The notes under the pieces: generated by a model | Databases searched by the model: none | Told to the model about the DNA's origin: nothing | What the model saw: only the letters and a program-made list of their open reading frames with translations | NCBI GenBank assembly: GCA_903920865.1 | Contig: CAIXNN010000003.1 | Span: 1 to 39,229, forward strand | From: an uncultured Actinomycetes bacterium | Lineage (GTDB): Bacteria > Actinomycetota > Actinomycetes > UBA12327 | DNA: 39,229 nucleotides | Direction: 5' to 3' | Shown here: piece after piece, positions 8,364 to 17,018 of the stretch | Layout of the letters: every line of letters starts with the position of its first letter | Numbering within the stretch: position 1 is the stretch's first letter | Position numbers and translations under genes: made by a program

Positions 8364-9200
8364 GTGACCAAGACCCAAACCCACAAAGCCGATCCAGCCC
8401 TGATTGATGGCAATGCCATCAAGGTGGCGGTGCTGGCCGCCCAAGGCGTTGAGGGTAGTGATCGAGTTGGAGCTCACGAAGGATTTATCGCCGAAGGCGA
8501 TCACGTTGTTACCCACTACTTTGCTTGCTTAAATTTCGCCTACAAAGGTTGGCGTTGGGCGGTAACGCTCTCGCACGCGCCCGGCACTAAAGGCGCAACC
8601 CTAGACGAGGTGGTGTTGCTCCCTAGTGAAGATGCAATCTTGCCACCGGCCTGGGTTCCGTGGAGTGAGCGAATTGAGCCCGGCGATCTAGGAATCGGCG
8701 ATGTCTTGCCCACGCGAGAAGATGACCCGCGTTTAGTTCCTGGCTACACCGGAGCCGATCTGACTTTGCCTGAGGAGTTAACCGATCCACTCAATCCACC
8801 CGGCTGGGAAGTAGGACTTGGGCGTGAGCGAGTTTTAAGCGTTGATGGTCGTGAAGCAGCCGCCGAGCGTTGGTACACCTCAGATTTTGGTCCCCGTTCT
8901 GCGATGGCTCAAGCCGCCCCAGCCCGTTGCACCACGTGCGGGTTCTTGGTTCCCATTGGTGGAGCAATGCGACAGGCATTTGGTGTGTGTGCGAATGCGA
9001 TTGCGCCAAGTGATGGCCATGTTGTGTCGTTGGACTATGGCTGCGGTGCTCACTCGCAGGCAGAAGTTCAACCGATCTCGCAAGCCCCGGATGCTTTGAT
9101 CATTGATGAAGAAAGTTATGAGCTCGTTGAGGTGCGACCTAGCCAAGAGTTGCCGGCGAACGAGGATTCCTCGCCAAGTGAAGAGTTAGGTCACTCCTGA
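8364..9200 (+). CDS. DUF3027 family protein with C-terminal zinc-ribbon-like motif
   Basis: A 278-residue actinobacteria-specific DUF3027 protein. The N-terminal two thirds contain the family block with HYFACLNFAYKGWRWAVTL and VLLPSEDAILPPAWVPW. The C-terminal third carries C189-x2-C192, C209 and C227-x2-H230, a set that could bind zinc. The last 45 residues are acidic and look disordered. No function is established that I know of. It is commonly found next to DUF2530, as here: the two convergent reading frames overlap by 10 nt at their 3' ends. The GTG start is supported by the leaderless -10 at 8352-8357. Confidence 0.85.
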   Translation: MTKTQTHKADPALIDGNAIKVAVLAAQGVEGSDRVGAHEGFIAEGDHVVTHYFACLNFAYKGWRWAVTLSHAPGTKGATLDEVVLLPSEDAILPPAWVPWSERIEPGDLGIGDVLPTREDDPRLVPGYTGADLTLPEELTDPLNPPGWEVGLGRERVLSVDGREAAAERWYTSDFGPRSAMAQAAPARCTTCGFLVPIGGAMRQAFGVCANAIAPSDGHVVSLDYGCGAHSQAEVQPISQAPDALIIDEESYELVEVRPSQELPANEDSSPSEELGHS

Positions 9201-9442
9201 TTTAGTCGCCTCTTGCGCCGGATCACCACAAGCGTGCCCAGTAGCCCTAGGGCGGCACCAGCAAGACAGATTCCAAGTCGCCAGATGTGGCGATCATTTG
9301 ACCACCCCAAGACTTGAGTTGCTTCAATCAGCGCAGCTACTAGCCACACAATGGTCCCGACCACAACTGGCCTAACGGCATCAACATCGACGTGGCTGGA
9401 CATATCAATGACTGTAATGCGCACGACATCGTTTCGTGGCAC
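9191..9442 (-). CDS. DUF2530 small membrane protein
   Basis: An 83-residue protein with two hydrophobic segments (about residues 27-46 and 57-76). VVVGTIVWLVAALI and GICLAGAALGLLGTLVVIRRKRR match the DUF2530 pattern of actinobacteria. The start GTG at 9442 has AGGT about 9 nt upstream; an ATG at 9403 would give a 70-residue form with no ribosome site. The C-terminus is strongly basic and should be cytoplasmic. It overlaps the convergent DUF3027 gene by 10 nt. Function unknown. Confidence 0.75.
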   Translation of the reverse strand: MPRNDVVRITVIDMSSHVDVDAVRPVVVGTIVWLVAALIEATQVLGWSNDRHIWRLGICLAGAALGLLGTLVVIRRKRRLNQE

Positions 9443-9466
9443 ATTTCTACCTGCAGGTTTGACGGC

Positions 9467-9472
9467 TACGCT
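9467..9472 (+). promoter_or_regulatory. Leaderless -10 element (TACGCT) of the 29-residue membrane protein
   Basis: TACGCT, then 6 nt (GGGGTA), then GTG at 9479. This is the same geometry as at mqnB, DUF3027, ideR and the photolyase gene. Confidence 0.5.
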
Positions 9473-9478
9473 GGGGTA

Positions 9479-9568
9479 GTGACTTCCCGATCTCGCCGAA
9501 TCATCACCGTTGGTGCACTCGTTTTGATGATTGCCGCAGTGGTTGTTCTTACCTTGATAAGAAACTGA
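9479..9568 (+). CDS. Putative 29-residue single-span membrane microprotein
   Basis: A short frame of 29 codons plus TGA. Residues 1-7 are VTSRSRR (three Arg), residues 8-27 are a continuous hydrophobic stretch (IITVGALVLMIAA then VVVLTLI), and the end is RN. This is the layout of a single-span membrane peptide with a positively charged cytoplasmic N-terminus. Two independent signals suggest that it is a gene: a TANNNT hexamer exactly 6 nt before the GTG, and a TGA that abuts the stop of the convergent aldo/keto reductase in the palindrome TGATCA, as other convergent pairs here do. It is divergent from DUF2530, with 36 nt between starts. Function unknown; conservation has not been tested. Confidence 0.55.
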   Translation: MTSRSRRIITVGALVLMIAAVVVLTLIRN

Positions 9569-10588
9569 TCACCAAGCGTAGGCTTCTGGGGCGTAGTGCT
9601 TCTTACGCTTTCCGTCCTCAGGCGCTCCACCCGGACCTGGGAAAATCTCATCCAGACGAGTCAACGAAGCTTCGTCCAAACAGATGTCCAACGCCCGCAG
9701 TGAGTTTTCCAATTGGGCAACCGTTCGTGGTCCGATGATGGGCGCGCTGACTCCTGGTTGGTGCAGTAGCCAAGCTAGAGCTACGTCCGCGGGATCGTGT
9801 CCGAGCTCATCGCAGAACGATTCGTAGGCTGCAAGTTGGTCACCATAGAGTTTGAGCCCAGCTGCGGTCATCGGTCCGGCCGAGCGACCTTCCTTTTCCT
9901 TGCGAAGGACGCCACCGAGTAGCCCACCTGTCAACGGCGACCACGGGATAACCCCGACTCCATACTTGATTGACGCGGGTAGGACCTCAAGTTCGACTGT
10001 GCGACGCAGCAGGCTGTACATCGATTGCTCGCTGACTAGCCCGAGCATGCCCAGCTCCTTGGCCGCGGCTTGTGCTTCGGCAATGTGCCAGCCGGCAAAG
10101 TTTGAGGATCCGAAGTAGACGACCTTGCCTTGTTGGCGAAGAACGGAAAATGCTTCCCAGATTTCTTCCCACGGAGTGTTTCGATCAACGTGGTGCATTT
10201 GGTAGAGGTCAATGTAATCAGTTTGCAAACGCTTGAGGGATGCATCGCAGGCTTTGCGAATATGTAACGCAGAAAGCCGAGCTTCATTAGGCCAAGGTTC
10301 AGGTGAGCCAAACGGGGCCATGACGTTGTACACCTTGGTTGCAAGCACGGTCTTGTCCCGTCGATCGCCACCTTGGGCAAACCATTGGCCAATGATCGTC
10401 TCTGTTGCACCCGCTCCGCTGGGTCCGCCGTAGATGTTTGCGGTGTCAAGAACATTGATTCCAAGTTCAAGTCCGCGGTCAAGCATCTTCTTGCCTTCAT
10501 CAGCTGGAGTTGTCCAACCAATATTCATAGTTCCCAGAATGAGGCGTGAAACTTTAAGGCCGCTACGGCCAAGTTGGGTGTACTGCAC
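9569..10588 (-). CDS. Aldo/keto reductase
   Basis: A 339-residue NADP-dependent oxidoreductase of the aldo/keto reductase superfamily (TIM barrel). The start YTQLGRSGLKVSRLILGTM is typical. The catalytic tetrad can be placed: D and Y in VLDTANIYGG, K in VLATKVY, and H in YQMHHVDR. The C-terminal WLLHQPGVSAPIIGPRT is the cofactor-binding block. The frame extends to 10627, but the family N-terminus begins at the GTG at 10588, which has GAGG 7 nt upstream at the end of the UbiD gene and lies 2 nt after the UbiD stop. It is therefore co-translated with the decarboxylase and may act on the same aromatic or aldehyde metabolite, which is inference. The substrate cannot be predicted. Confidence 0.9.
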   Translation of the reverse strand: MQYTQLGRSGLKVSRLILGTMNIGWTTPADEGKKMLDRGLELGINVLDTANIYGGPSGAGATETIIGQWFAQGGDRRDKTVLATKVYNVMAPFGSPEPWPNEARLSALHIRKACDASLKRLQTDYIDLYQMHHVDRNTPWEEIWEAFSVLRQQGKVVYFGSSNFAGWHIAEAQAAAKELGMLGLVSEQSMYSLLRRTVELEVLPASIKYGVGVIPWSPLTGGLLGGVLRKEKEGRSAGPMTAAGLKLYGDQLAAYESFCDELGHDPADVALAWLLHQPGVSAPIIGPRTVAQLENSLRALDICLDEASLTRLDEIFPGPGGAPEDGKRKKHYAPEAYAW

Positions 10589-10590
10589 AG

Positions 10591-12534
10591 TTATGCCTCG
10601 TTGTCGTTGGTGAAGTAGGTGTCCCACTTCGCATCAATGTTTGGAAAAGCGTTCGGCGCTAGCTCTTCGAGTAGCTCACGCGAGACAGGTGAGAGCGATT
10701 CCGGCCCACCTTCAATGGCAAGTTGTCGAGTTGCATCAATGATCACTCGTGAGGTGAGCCCGCGCTTTGGGGCCGATGGGTCAAGTGGAACGCCTTGGCT
10801 TTGCGGAATCAAGACAGTTCCTGGTACAGGTTGCCAGCGGGAACCAAGGGATGCCATCACGTCATCTAGCCGGTAGATGTTGACATCCTTATCAACAACG
10901 ATGACCACCTTGGCTAAACCAGATGCCGATGATGCGGCAAGACCAGCTGAGATGCCTTGGCCCGGTGATGTCTTGTTAATTTGCACGATGTAAACGCCTA
11001 GTGCTTGCAGCAGCAGGTGCATGTTCAAAAAGCCCGGCACTGAACGGCGGAACTGGGCGCGGAATCCTGCTTCAACCGGCGCCGTGCAGTAAGCACGCGC
11101 GATTCCGGTGTAGGCATTGACAATGATTGGCTTTGGTCGGTGCGTAACAGCAGTTACGTTCATGAAGAAGTTTTCTTCTTTGGCTCGGCCTAGGTAGCCG
11201 TAGAGCTCAGCGAATGGACCTTCGGGCAACATCTGGTCGAGCGGGATTTCACCTTCAATAATCATTTCGGCGTTTGCTGGAACCATGATGTCGCTGTGCT
11301 CACTCTTAACTACCTGAACTGCTTTTCCGCGAAGTCCACCAGCAAGTGCGATTTCGTCACCACCAAATGGTCCACCAAGTTTGGTCGATGATGCGGTGAA
11401 GACAAGCGGGTCAGCTCCCATCACGATTGAACACTTCAATGACTTTTCGCCACGTTTGCGAGCGGCCATGATCATTCGCCAGCCATCTTGGTTTGGCTCA
11501 GGGTTGACGCCAATTTGGCGCGGACCCTTGATTTGGCAACGGTAGGTGCCGGTGTTTTTACCTAGTTCGGGATCAATCATCATCACCGAGCCGGTCGTCA
11601 TATAGCGGCCAGCATCGGCTGGGTTGGTTTGAATAAACGCAAACTTGGTCAAGTCGATGTCATCACCGGTAAGAATGATTTCTTTGACCGGCGCAACGGA
11701 AGCGTCAACGACCTCTGGCTCAACCTTGGGCAACCCACCAAAGCCCATCTTCTTTTCAATCAGATCAAGGGTCTTTCGGTACATCTGCTCGTGGTTGTCA
11801 TTGATTTCGTCCATCGGGACACCAAGGCACAGCGCTTCTGCCGCCCAAGGACCGTAGGCGTTGGCCAAAAGCGGTCCTTCCACCCACTGGCCATCAATCT
11901 TGACGCGATCAACTAGGAGTGCAGGAGCTTTCCAGTATCCAAGACGCTCGATGGAGCGGTAGACAAATGCGGTGGTTTCGTATTCGTCCTGATCCATTTC
12001 CGGAACATGAACTAAATTGCCGGTTGCTTCCATCGCCTTGATGTAATCGCGAATGGAGTCGTAGGGACCCGTCCAGGGAATTTCTTGGATCTCATGTTCA
12101 TGAACGATTTCGTCATACAGCGGTGCTGGTGCGGCCGGGCTTATCTGCTCGATGGGCGCAACAAACGGGGCAGCAGCCGGGTCAGGCGTCGGTGCAGCAG
12201 GGGCTTGCGGCGCAGGAGGTGCTTGGCTTACCGCCACTGCTGCAGCTAGGGGAGTGGGCTCAACCTCAGTTGGAATTGGCGGCGGTAATTGTGTTGCTGG
12301 CACCGGTGGAGGCAACTGTGTTTCGGGTGCAGGTGGTGGAAGTTGCGTTGGAGCTTGGGTAGCTGCCGGCGGGATCGGCGCAGCCATCGGAGTTGGCGTT
12401 GGTTGTGCAATCGGTTCCGTTGGTGCAGGTGCCTGCGTGGATGCAGAACTCATCATGGCGCGCACCGCCTCTAGCGCGGCAGCCGATGGCATGGCAGAAG
12501 GTAGCGGGCTGCCTTGTGAGATTTGCTCCGTCAT
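10591..12534 (-). CDS. UbiD-family (prFMN-dependent) decarboxylase with long Pro/Ala-rich N-terminal extension
   Basis: A 647-residue protein. Residues about 150-647 form a complete UbiD-type (de)carboxylase: NAYGPWAAEAL, GTYRCQIKGPRQIG, LGGPFGGDEIALAGG, EGPFAELYGYLGRA and VIVVDKDVNIYRLDDVMASL can be seen, the GPF-x-E block holding the family's catalytic acid. Such enzymes need prenylated FMN made by UbiX; no ubiX is in this window. Residues 1-30 form a short helix-like segment (LEAVRAMM) and residues 32-139 are almost all Pro, Ala, Thr and Gln, with three exact-period 9-residue units TQLPPP-x-P-x (residues 63-89). Typical family members are near 490 residues, so the extension is unusual. The ATG at 12534 has AGGAG 6 nt upstream; the frame opens further up at 12597 without a ribosome site. 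Confidence 0.9.
   Translation of the reverse strand: MTEQISQGSPLPSAMPSAAALEAVRAMMSSASTQAPAPTEPIAQPTPTPMAAPIPPAATQAPTQLPPPAPETQLPPPVPATQLPPPIPTEVEPTPLAAAVAVSQAPPAPQAPAAPTPDPAAAPFVAPIEQISPAAPAPLYDEIVHEHEIQEIPWTGPYDSIRDYIKAMEATGNLVHVPEMDQDEYETTAFVYRSIERLGYWKAPALLVDRVKIDGQWVEGPLLANAYGPWAAEALCLGVPMDEINDNHEQMYRKTLDLIEKKMGFGGLPKVEPEVVDASVAPVKEIILTGDDIDLTKFAFIQTNPADAGRYMTTGSVMMIDPELGKNTGTYRCQIKGPRQIGVNPEPNQDGWRMIMAARKRGEKSLKCSIVMGADPLVFTASSTKLGGPFGGDEIALAGGLRGKAVQVVKSEHSDIMVPANAEMIIEGEIPLDQMLPEGPFAELYGYLGRAKEENFFMNVTAVTHRPKPIIVNAYTGIARAYCTAPVEAGFRAQFRRSVPGFLNMHLLLQALGVYIVQINKTSPGQGISAGLAASSASGLAKVVIVVDKDVNIYRLDDVMASLGSRWQPVPGTVLIPQSQGVPLDPSAPKRGLTSRVIIDATRQLAIEGGPESLSPVSRELLEELAPNAFPNIDAKWDTYFTNDNEA
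12268..12348 (-). repeat. Three in-frame 27-bp units encoding TQLPPPxPx
   Basis: Within the UbiD extension, three consecutive 27-bp units encode TQLPPPAPE, TQLPPPVPA and TQLPPPIPT. The third codon positions differ between copies, so selection on the peptide seems likelier than very recent slippage. Confidence 0.85.
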
Positions 12535-12611
12535 TGCAACTCCTGATCGGCGAGGCTGAAGGACTGATTGTGTCCGGTTTAGGGGCGTGAGCGCCACCCC
12601 AAAAGGTCAGA

Positions 12612-13763
<1,152 letters not shown>

Positions 13764-14882
13764 TTAGATCGTGTACTTCGGTGCAATCAGGGCTGGGTCC
13801 CATCCTTCAACAGCTTGCGGAAGGCGTGGACCTGGCCCGACATAACGTGCAGATGGCCGAACGAGTCGGCCGGTCTTCTTTTGTTCGAGAATGTGCGCGC
13901 TCCATCCAGCCAAGCGAGCACAGGAAAACATTGCGGTGAACATATGGGATGGCACTTGAGCGAAGTCCAAAACAATGGCTGCCCAAAATTCAACGTTTGT
14001 CTCAAGGACCCGATCAGGTCGACGTTCACGCAGTTCAGTCAGCGCAGCTTGCTCAAGGGCAACGGCAACTTCATAGCGAGGAGCATTCAACTCTTGGGCG
14101 GTGCGGCGTAAAACACGCGCGCGAGGGTCTTCGGCCCGGTAAACGCGATGGCCAAACCCCATCAATCGCTCGCCGTTGTCAAGAAGTTGCTTGACGTAGG
14201 TGCGCGCATCGCCTTGTGCTTCGACTCCTTCAATCATGTGCAGGACGCGAGAAGGTGCGCCACCGTGAAGCGGACCGCTCATGGCTCCGATGGCTCCAGA
14301 GATTGACGCGGCCACGTCGGCTCCGGTGGATGCGATCACGCGGGCCGTGAAGGTGGATGCATTCATCCCGTGTTCGGCCGCCGAAACAAAGTATGAGTCA
14401 ACAGCTTGAACGTGAGCTGGGTCCGGATCATCGCGCCAGCGCTTCATGAATCGCTCAACAATGGTGTGAGCTTGATCAATTTCTTGTTGTGGCACCATCG
14501 GCTTTGCGATGCCACGTGCTGATTGAGCAACGTAGGACATTGCCATGACGCAAACGCGGGCCAAGTTGTCGCGAGCTTGATCATCATCTATGTCGTGGAG
14601 TTGCTTCAGTCCCCAGGAAGGGGCCAACATCGCGATAGCACTTTGCACATCAACGCGAACATCGCCGGAGTGCACCGGCAGGGGGAATGGTTCGGCCGGT
14701 GGCAGTCCTGGCCCAAACTCACCGTCAACGAGCAATCCCCATACGTTGCCGTAGCTGACTTTGCCGACGAGGTCTTCAATATCAACCCCGCGATAGCGAA
14801 GGGCGCTGCCTTCTTTGTCTGGTTCGGCAATTTGAGTCTCGAAGGCGACAACACCTTCTAGACCGGGCACGAAGTCAGACAT
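13764..14882 (-). CDS. Citrate synthase (actinobacterial citrate synthase 2 / CitA type)
   Basis: A 372-residue citrate synthase that condenses acetyl-CoA and oxaloacetate. The active-site His blocks are visible: EHGMNASTF (H171), GPLHGGAP (H206) and GFGHRVYRAEDPRA (H245). At the position of the usual catalytic Asp the sequence is TNVEFWAA, with Glu298, which I believe is seen in this subfamily rather than being a defect. Methylcitrate synthase is a possible alternative, but there are no prpB/prpD neighbours. The start is ATG at 14882 with GGAGAG a few nt upstream; an in-frame ATG at 14915 has no ribosome site. It is followed by serC after 24 nt and diverges from pdxH. Confidence 0.9.
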   Translation of the reverse strand: MSDFVPGLEGVVAFETQIAEPDKEGSALRYRGVDIEDLVGKVSYGNVWGLLVDGEFGPGLPPAEPFPLPVHSGDVRVDVQSAIAMLAPSWGLKQLHDIDDDQARDNLARVCVMAMSYVAQSARGIAKPMVPQQEIDQAHTIVERFMKRWRDDPDPAHVQAVDSYFVSAAEHGMNASTFTARVIASTGADVAASISGAIGAMSGPLHGGAPSRVLHMIEGVEAQGDARTYVKQLLDNGERLMGFGHRVYRAEDPRARVLRRTAQELNAPRYEVAVALEQAALTELRERRPDRVLETNVEFWAAIVLDFAQVPSHMFTAMFSCARLAGWSAHILEQKKTGRLVRPSARYVGPGPRLPQAVEGWDPALIAPKYTI

Positions 14883-15008
14883 TGGCTCTCCAGCAACTAT
14901 GGACGTAAGTCCCATTCAACCGGTGTGGGCTCGGCCACATGGGGGCGGGTCGGCAATCGGGATCGTGACGCAACCCCTTACAGGGGCAATAAGTGGTAGA
15001 ACGAATAC

Positions 15009-15656
15009 ATGAAGGGTGACGATCTCTATAAATTGCGCAGGTCCTATGCCGACAATCCGCTCAATGAAGCAGATATGGCGGCCGATCCCTTTACGCAATT
15101 TGAGCATTGGTTTGACCACGTTCTAGGAATCCCAGATGTCATTGCAGAACCTAACGCGATGGTCTTGGCAACCGCTGACGCAGATGGCCAACCAAGTGCC
15201 CGCATGGTTTTGTTGAAAGGTTTTGATGACCGTGGCTTCGTCCTGCACACCAATTACACCTCCCGCAAAGGTCAAGAAGCTGCGGCAAATCCGAAGGGAA
15301 GTTTGGTTTTCCCGTGGAATCACATTGAACGTCAAGTCGTCATCGTTGGCTCAGTGGAAAAGGTCAGCGATGCCGAAAGTGTTGAGTACTTCTCGGCGCG
15401 TCCCCGTGGTTCGCAAATTGCCGCTTTAACCTCTGAGCAATCGCAGGTGATAACGCGTGAAGGACTTGAGCGGCGGTGGGCTGAGCTGGCCGAAAAGTAT
15501 GCAGGGGACCCGATTCCGCGGCCTGATTTTTGGGGTGGCCTTCGCGTCGTGCCAGCAACGGTGGAGTTCTGGCAAGGACGTAACAACCGCCTGCATGACC
15601 GATTGCGTTACCGACGAGATGCTTCAGCCTGGGTGCTGGAACGATTGAGCCCGTGA
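15009..15656 (+). CDS. pdxH: Pyridoxamine 5'-phosphate oxidase (PdxH)
   Basis: A 215-residue FMN enzyme that oxidises pyridoxamine or pyridoxine phosphate to PLP. ARMVLLKGFDDRGFVLHTNY is the FMN and substrate block, SLVFPWNHIERQV follows, and the C-terminus carries PDFWGGLRVVPATVEFWQG then RLHDRLRYRR, the classic PdxH signature with the PLP-contacting Arg and His. No Shine-Dalgarno sequence is seen; TAGAAC lies exactly 6 nt before the ATG, a near match to the leaderless -10 pattern lacking the final T. The TGA stop overlaps the GTG of the following MFS gene by 4 nt. Confidence 0.93.
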   Translation: MKGDDLYKLRRSYADNPLNEADMAADPFTQFEHWFDHVLGIPDVIAEPNAMVLATADADGQPSARMVLLKGFDDRGFVLHTNYTSRKGQEAAANPKGSLVFPWNHIERQVVIVGSVEKVSDAESVEYFSARPRGSQIAALTSEQSQVITREGLERRWAELAEKYAGDPIPRPDFWGGLRVVPATVEFWQGRNNRLHDRLRYRRDASAWVLERLSP

Positions 15657-16933
15657 GCCGGCTAAGCAACCTTCGAACCACCCTGTTGGCGGATATAACG
15701 CCATTGAAAGTGTCCGTTGATTTTCGTCGGATCTTTTTCAGTCAATTAGTTTCGCAAATCGGCACGCAGATGACCGCCGTTGTCATCATTTTGCAAATCT
15801 TTGACATAAGTCGCTCAAACTTTGCCACCGGCTTAGTTGGCGCCGTTGCTTTTGTGCCGATGGTTGTTGGTGGCTTGTATGGCGGCTCAATAGCTGATGC
15901 ACGTGACCGTCGTGCAGTGGCCTATTGGACGACATCAGCCTTGGCCGGCGTCTCATTAATTTTTGCTGGCATTGCCTACACAGATCTGCGCGTCTTGTGG
16001 CCGCTGTACTTACTGATCGTTGGACAAACCTGGTTGTCGGCTATTGCTCAACCAACGCGGATGGCGATCATTCCCCGACTTGTTGGGGCTGAGCTGCTGC
16101 CAGCAGCTAATGCTCTTGCACAAATTTCTTGGAATATTGGATTCACCATCGGCCCTGTCATCGGCGCAACGATTGCAAAGAGTTACGGCTTTGGGTGGGC
16201 CTACCTGGTGGATGCGATTTCCTTTGGTGGTGCTGTTTATGCCTACTGGAGGCTTCCACCAGTGCCACCGGATGGGGCAGCCGGACATAAGGCCGGTTTC
16301 AAGTCCGTTCTTGAAGGTTTGAAATTTCTCAAGGGGCGAGACAACGTCTCGATGACTTTCTATGTCGACATTGTGGCGATGGCTTTTGGAATGCAACGAG
16401 TGTTGTTCGCATCAATTCCGCTTGCTTTTTATGGCTTAGTAGTCGTTGGTCTTGGTCCGGTGAACGTTTCCTTGAGCGGATTACTTTTTACTGCTCCAGC
16501 GCTGGGGGCCGTTATCGGCGCTGTTGGTTCTGGATGGTTTTCTCGAGTTCGTCGCCAAGGTCTTGCAGTGGTGATTTCAATTCTGGTGTGGGGCGGAGCA
16601 ATTTGTCTTTTCGGCCTCACTCATCAGTGGTGGCTCGGTTTGCTTTTCCTTGCAGTTGCAGGAGCCGCCGACATGGTCTCAGCCGTATTCCGAAACACAA
16701 TTTTGCAAGCTGCAACACCTGATGCCATGCGAGGTCGACTCCAAGGCGTGTTGATTGCCGTTGTCGCAGGTGGCCCTTACGTCGGGGACTTTAGAGCTGG
16801 CGCCATTGCGGAGTGGTTCGATGTTCGTTTAGCGGTGGTCAGTGGCGGGATTTTGTGCATCGTGGGGGTTTTGGCGCTGGTTGCTTGGCGTCCTGGGTTC
16901 CTGCGCTACGACGCTTGGCACCCAGTTCCATAA
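15653..16933 (+). CDS. MFS transporter, enterobactin-exporter (EntS)-like
   Basis: A 426-residue major facilitator protein with about 12 membrane helices. FRRIFFSQLVSQIGTQMTAVVIILQIFD and GGSIADARDRR (the loop 2-3 motif, D-x-x-D/R-R-x) fit the MFS_3 group containing EntS-like exporters, and AVVAGGPYVGDFRAG is a typical late block. The substrate is unknown. The GTG start overlaps the pdxH stop (GTGA), so the two are translationally coupled; this might suggest export of a vitamin B6-related or other small compound, but that is only inference from position. Confidence 0.85.
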   Translation: MSRLSNLRTTLLADITPLKVSVDFRRIFFSQLVSQIGTQMTAVVIILQIFDISRSNFATGLVGAVAFVPMVVGGLYGGSIADARDRRAVAYWTTSALAGVSLIFAGIAYTDLRVLWPLYLLIVGQTWLSAIAQPTRMAIIPRLVGAELLPAANALAQISWNIGFTIGPVIGATIAKSYGFGWAYLVDAISFGGAVYAYWRLPPVPPDGAAGHKAGFKSVLEGLKFLKGRDNVSMTFYVDIVAMAFGMQRVLFASIPLAFYGLVVVGLGPVNVSLSGLLFTAPALGAVIGAVGSGWFSRVRRQGLAVVISILVWGGAICLFGLTHQWWLGLLFLAVAGAADMVSAVFRNTILQAATPDAMRGRLQGVLIAVVAGGPYVGDFRAGAIAEWFDVRLAVVSGGILCIVGVLALVAWRPGFLRYDAWHPVP

Positions 16934-16972
16934 TTTGGCCCAAATCTTGCGGGTTGCAGTGAGGTGGGCAGG

Positions 16973-16978
16973 TACTAT
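16973..16978 (+). promoter_or_regulatory. Candidate -10 (TACTAT) for the giant surface-protein gene
   Basis: TACTAT lies 40 nt before the ATG at 17019. It predicts a start near 16985 and a leader of about 34 nt carrying GAGAGG at 17004-17009. No convincing -35 is visible. Confidence 0.45.
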
Positions 16979-17018
16979 GTGGAACTTGCTGGCGATATTC
17001 CCCGAGAGGCCACAATTC

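Noticed and set aside
12582-12600. GC-rich hairpin between serC and the UbiD gene as a terminator
   Set aside because: On the coding (minus) strand it is followed by TAAACC, not a T-run, and the stem is interrupted. It may be a weak pause site.
14997-15002. TAGAAC 6 nt before the pdxH ATG as a leaderless -10
   Set aside because: It lacks the final T, the best conserved base of the pattern. Position is right, so I noted it in the pdxH entry but did not count it.
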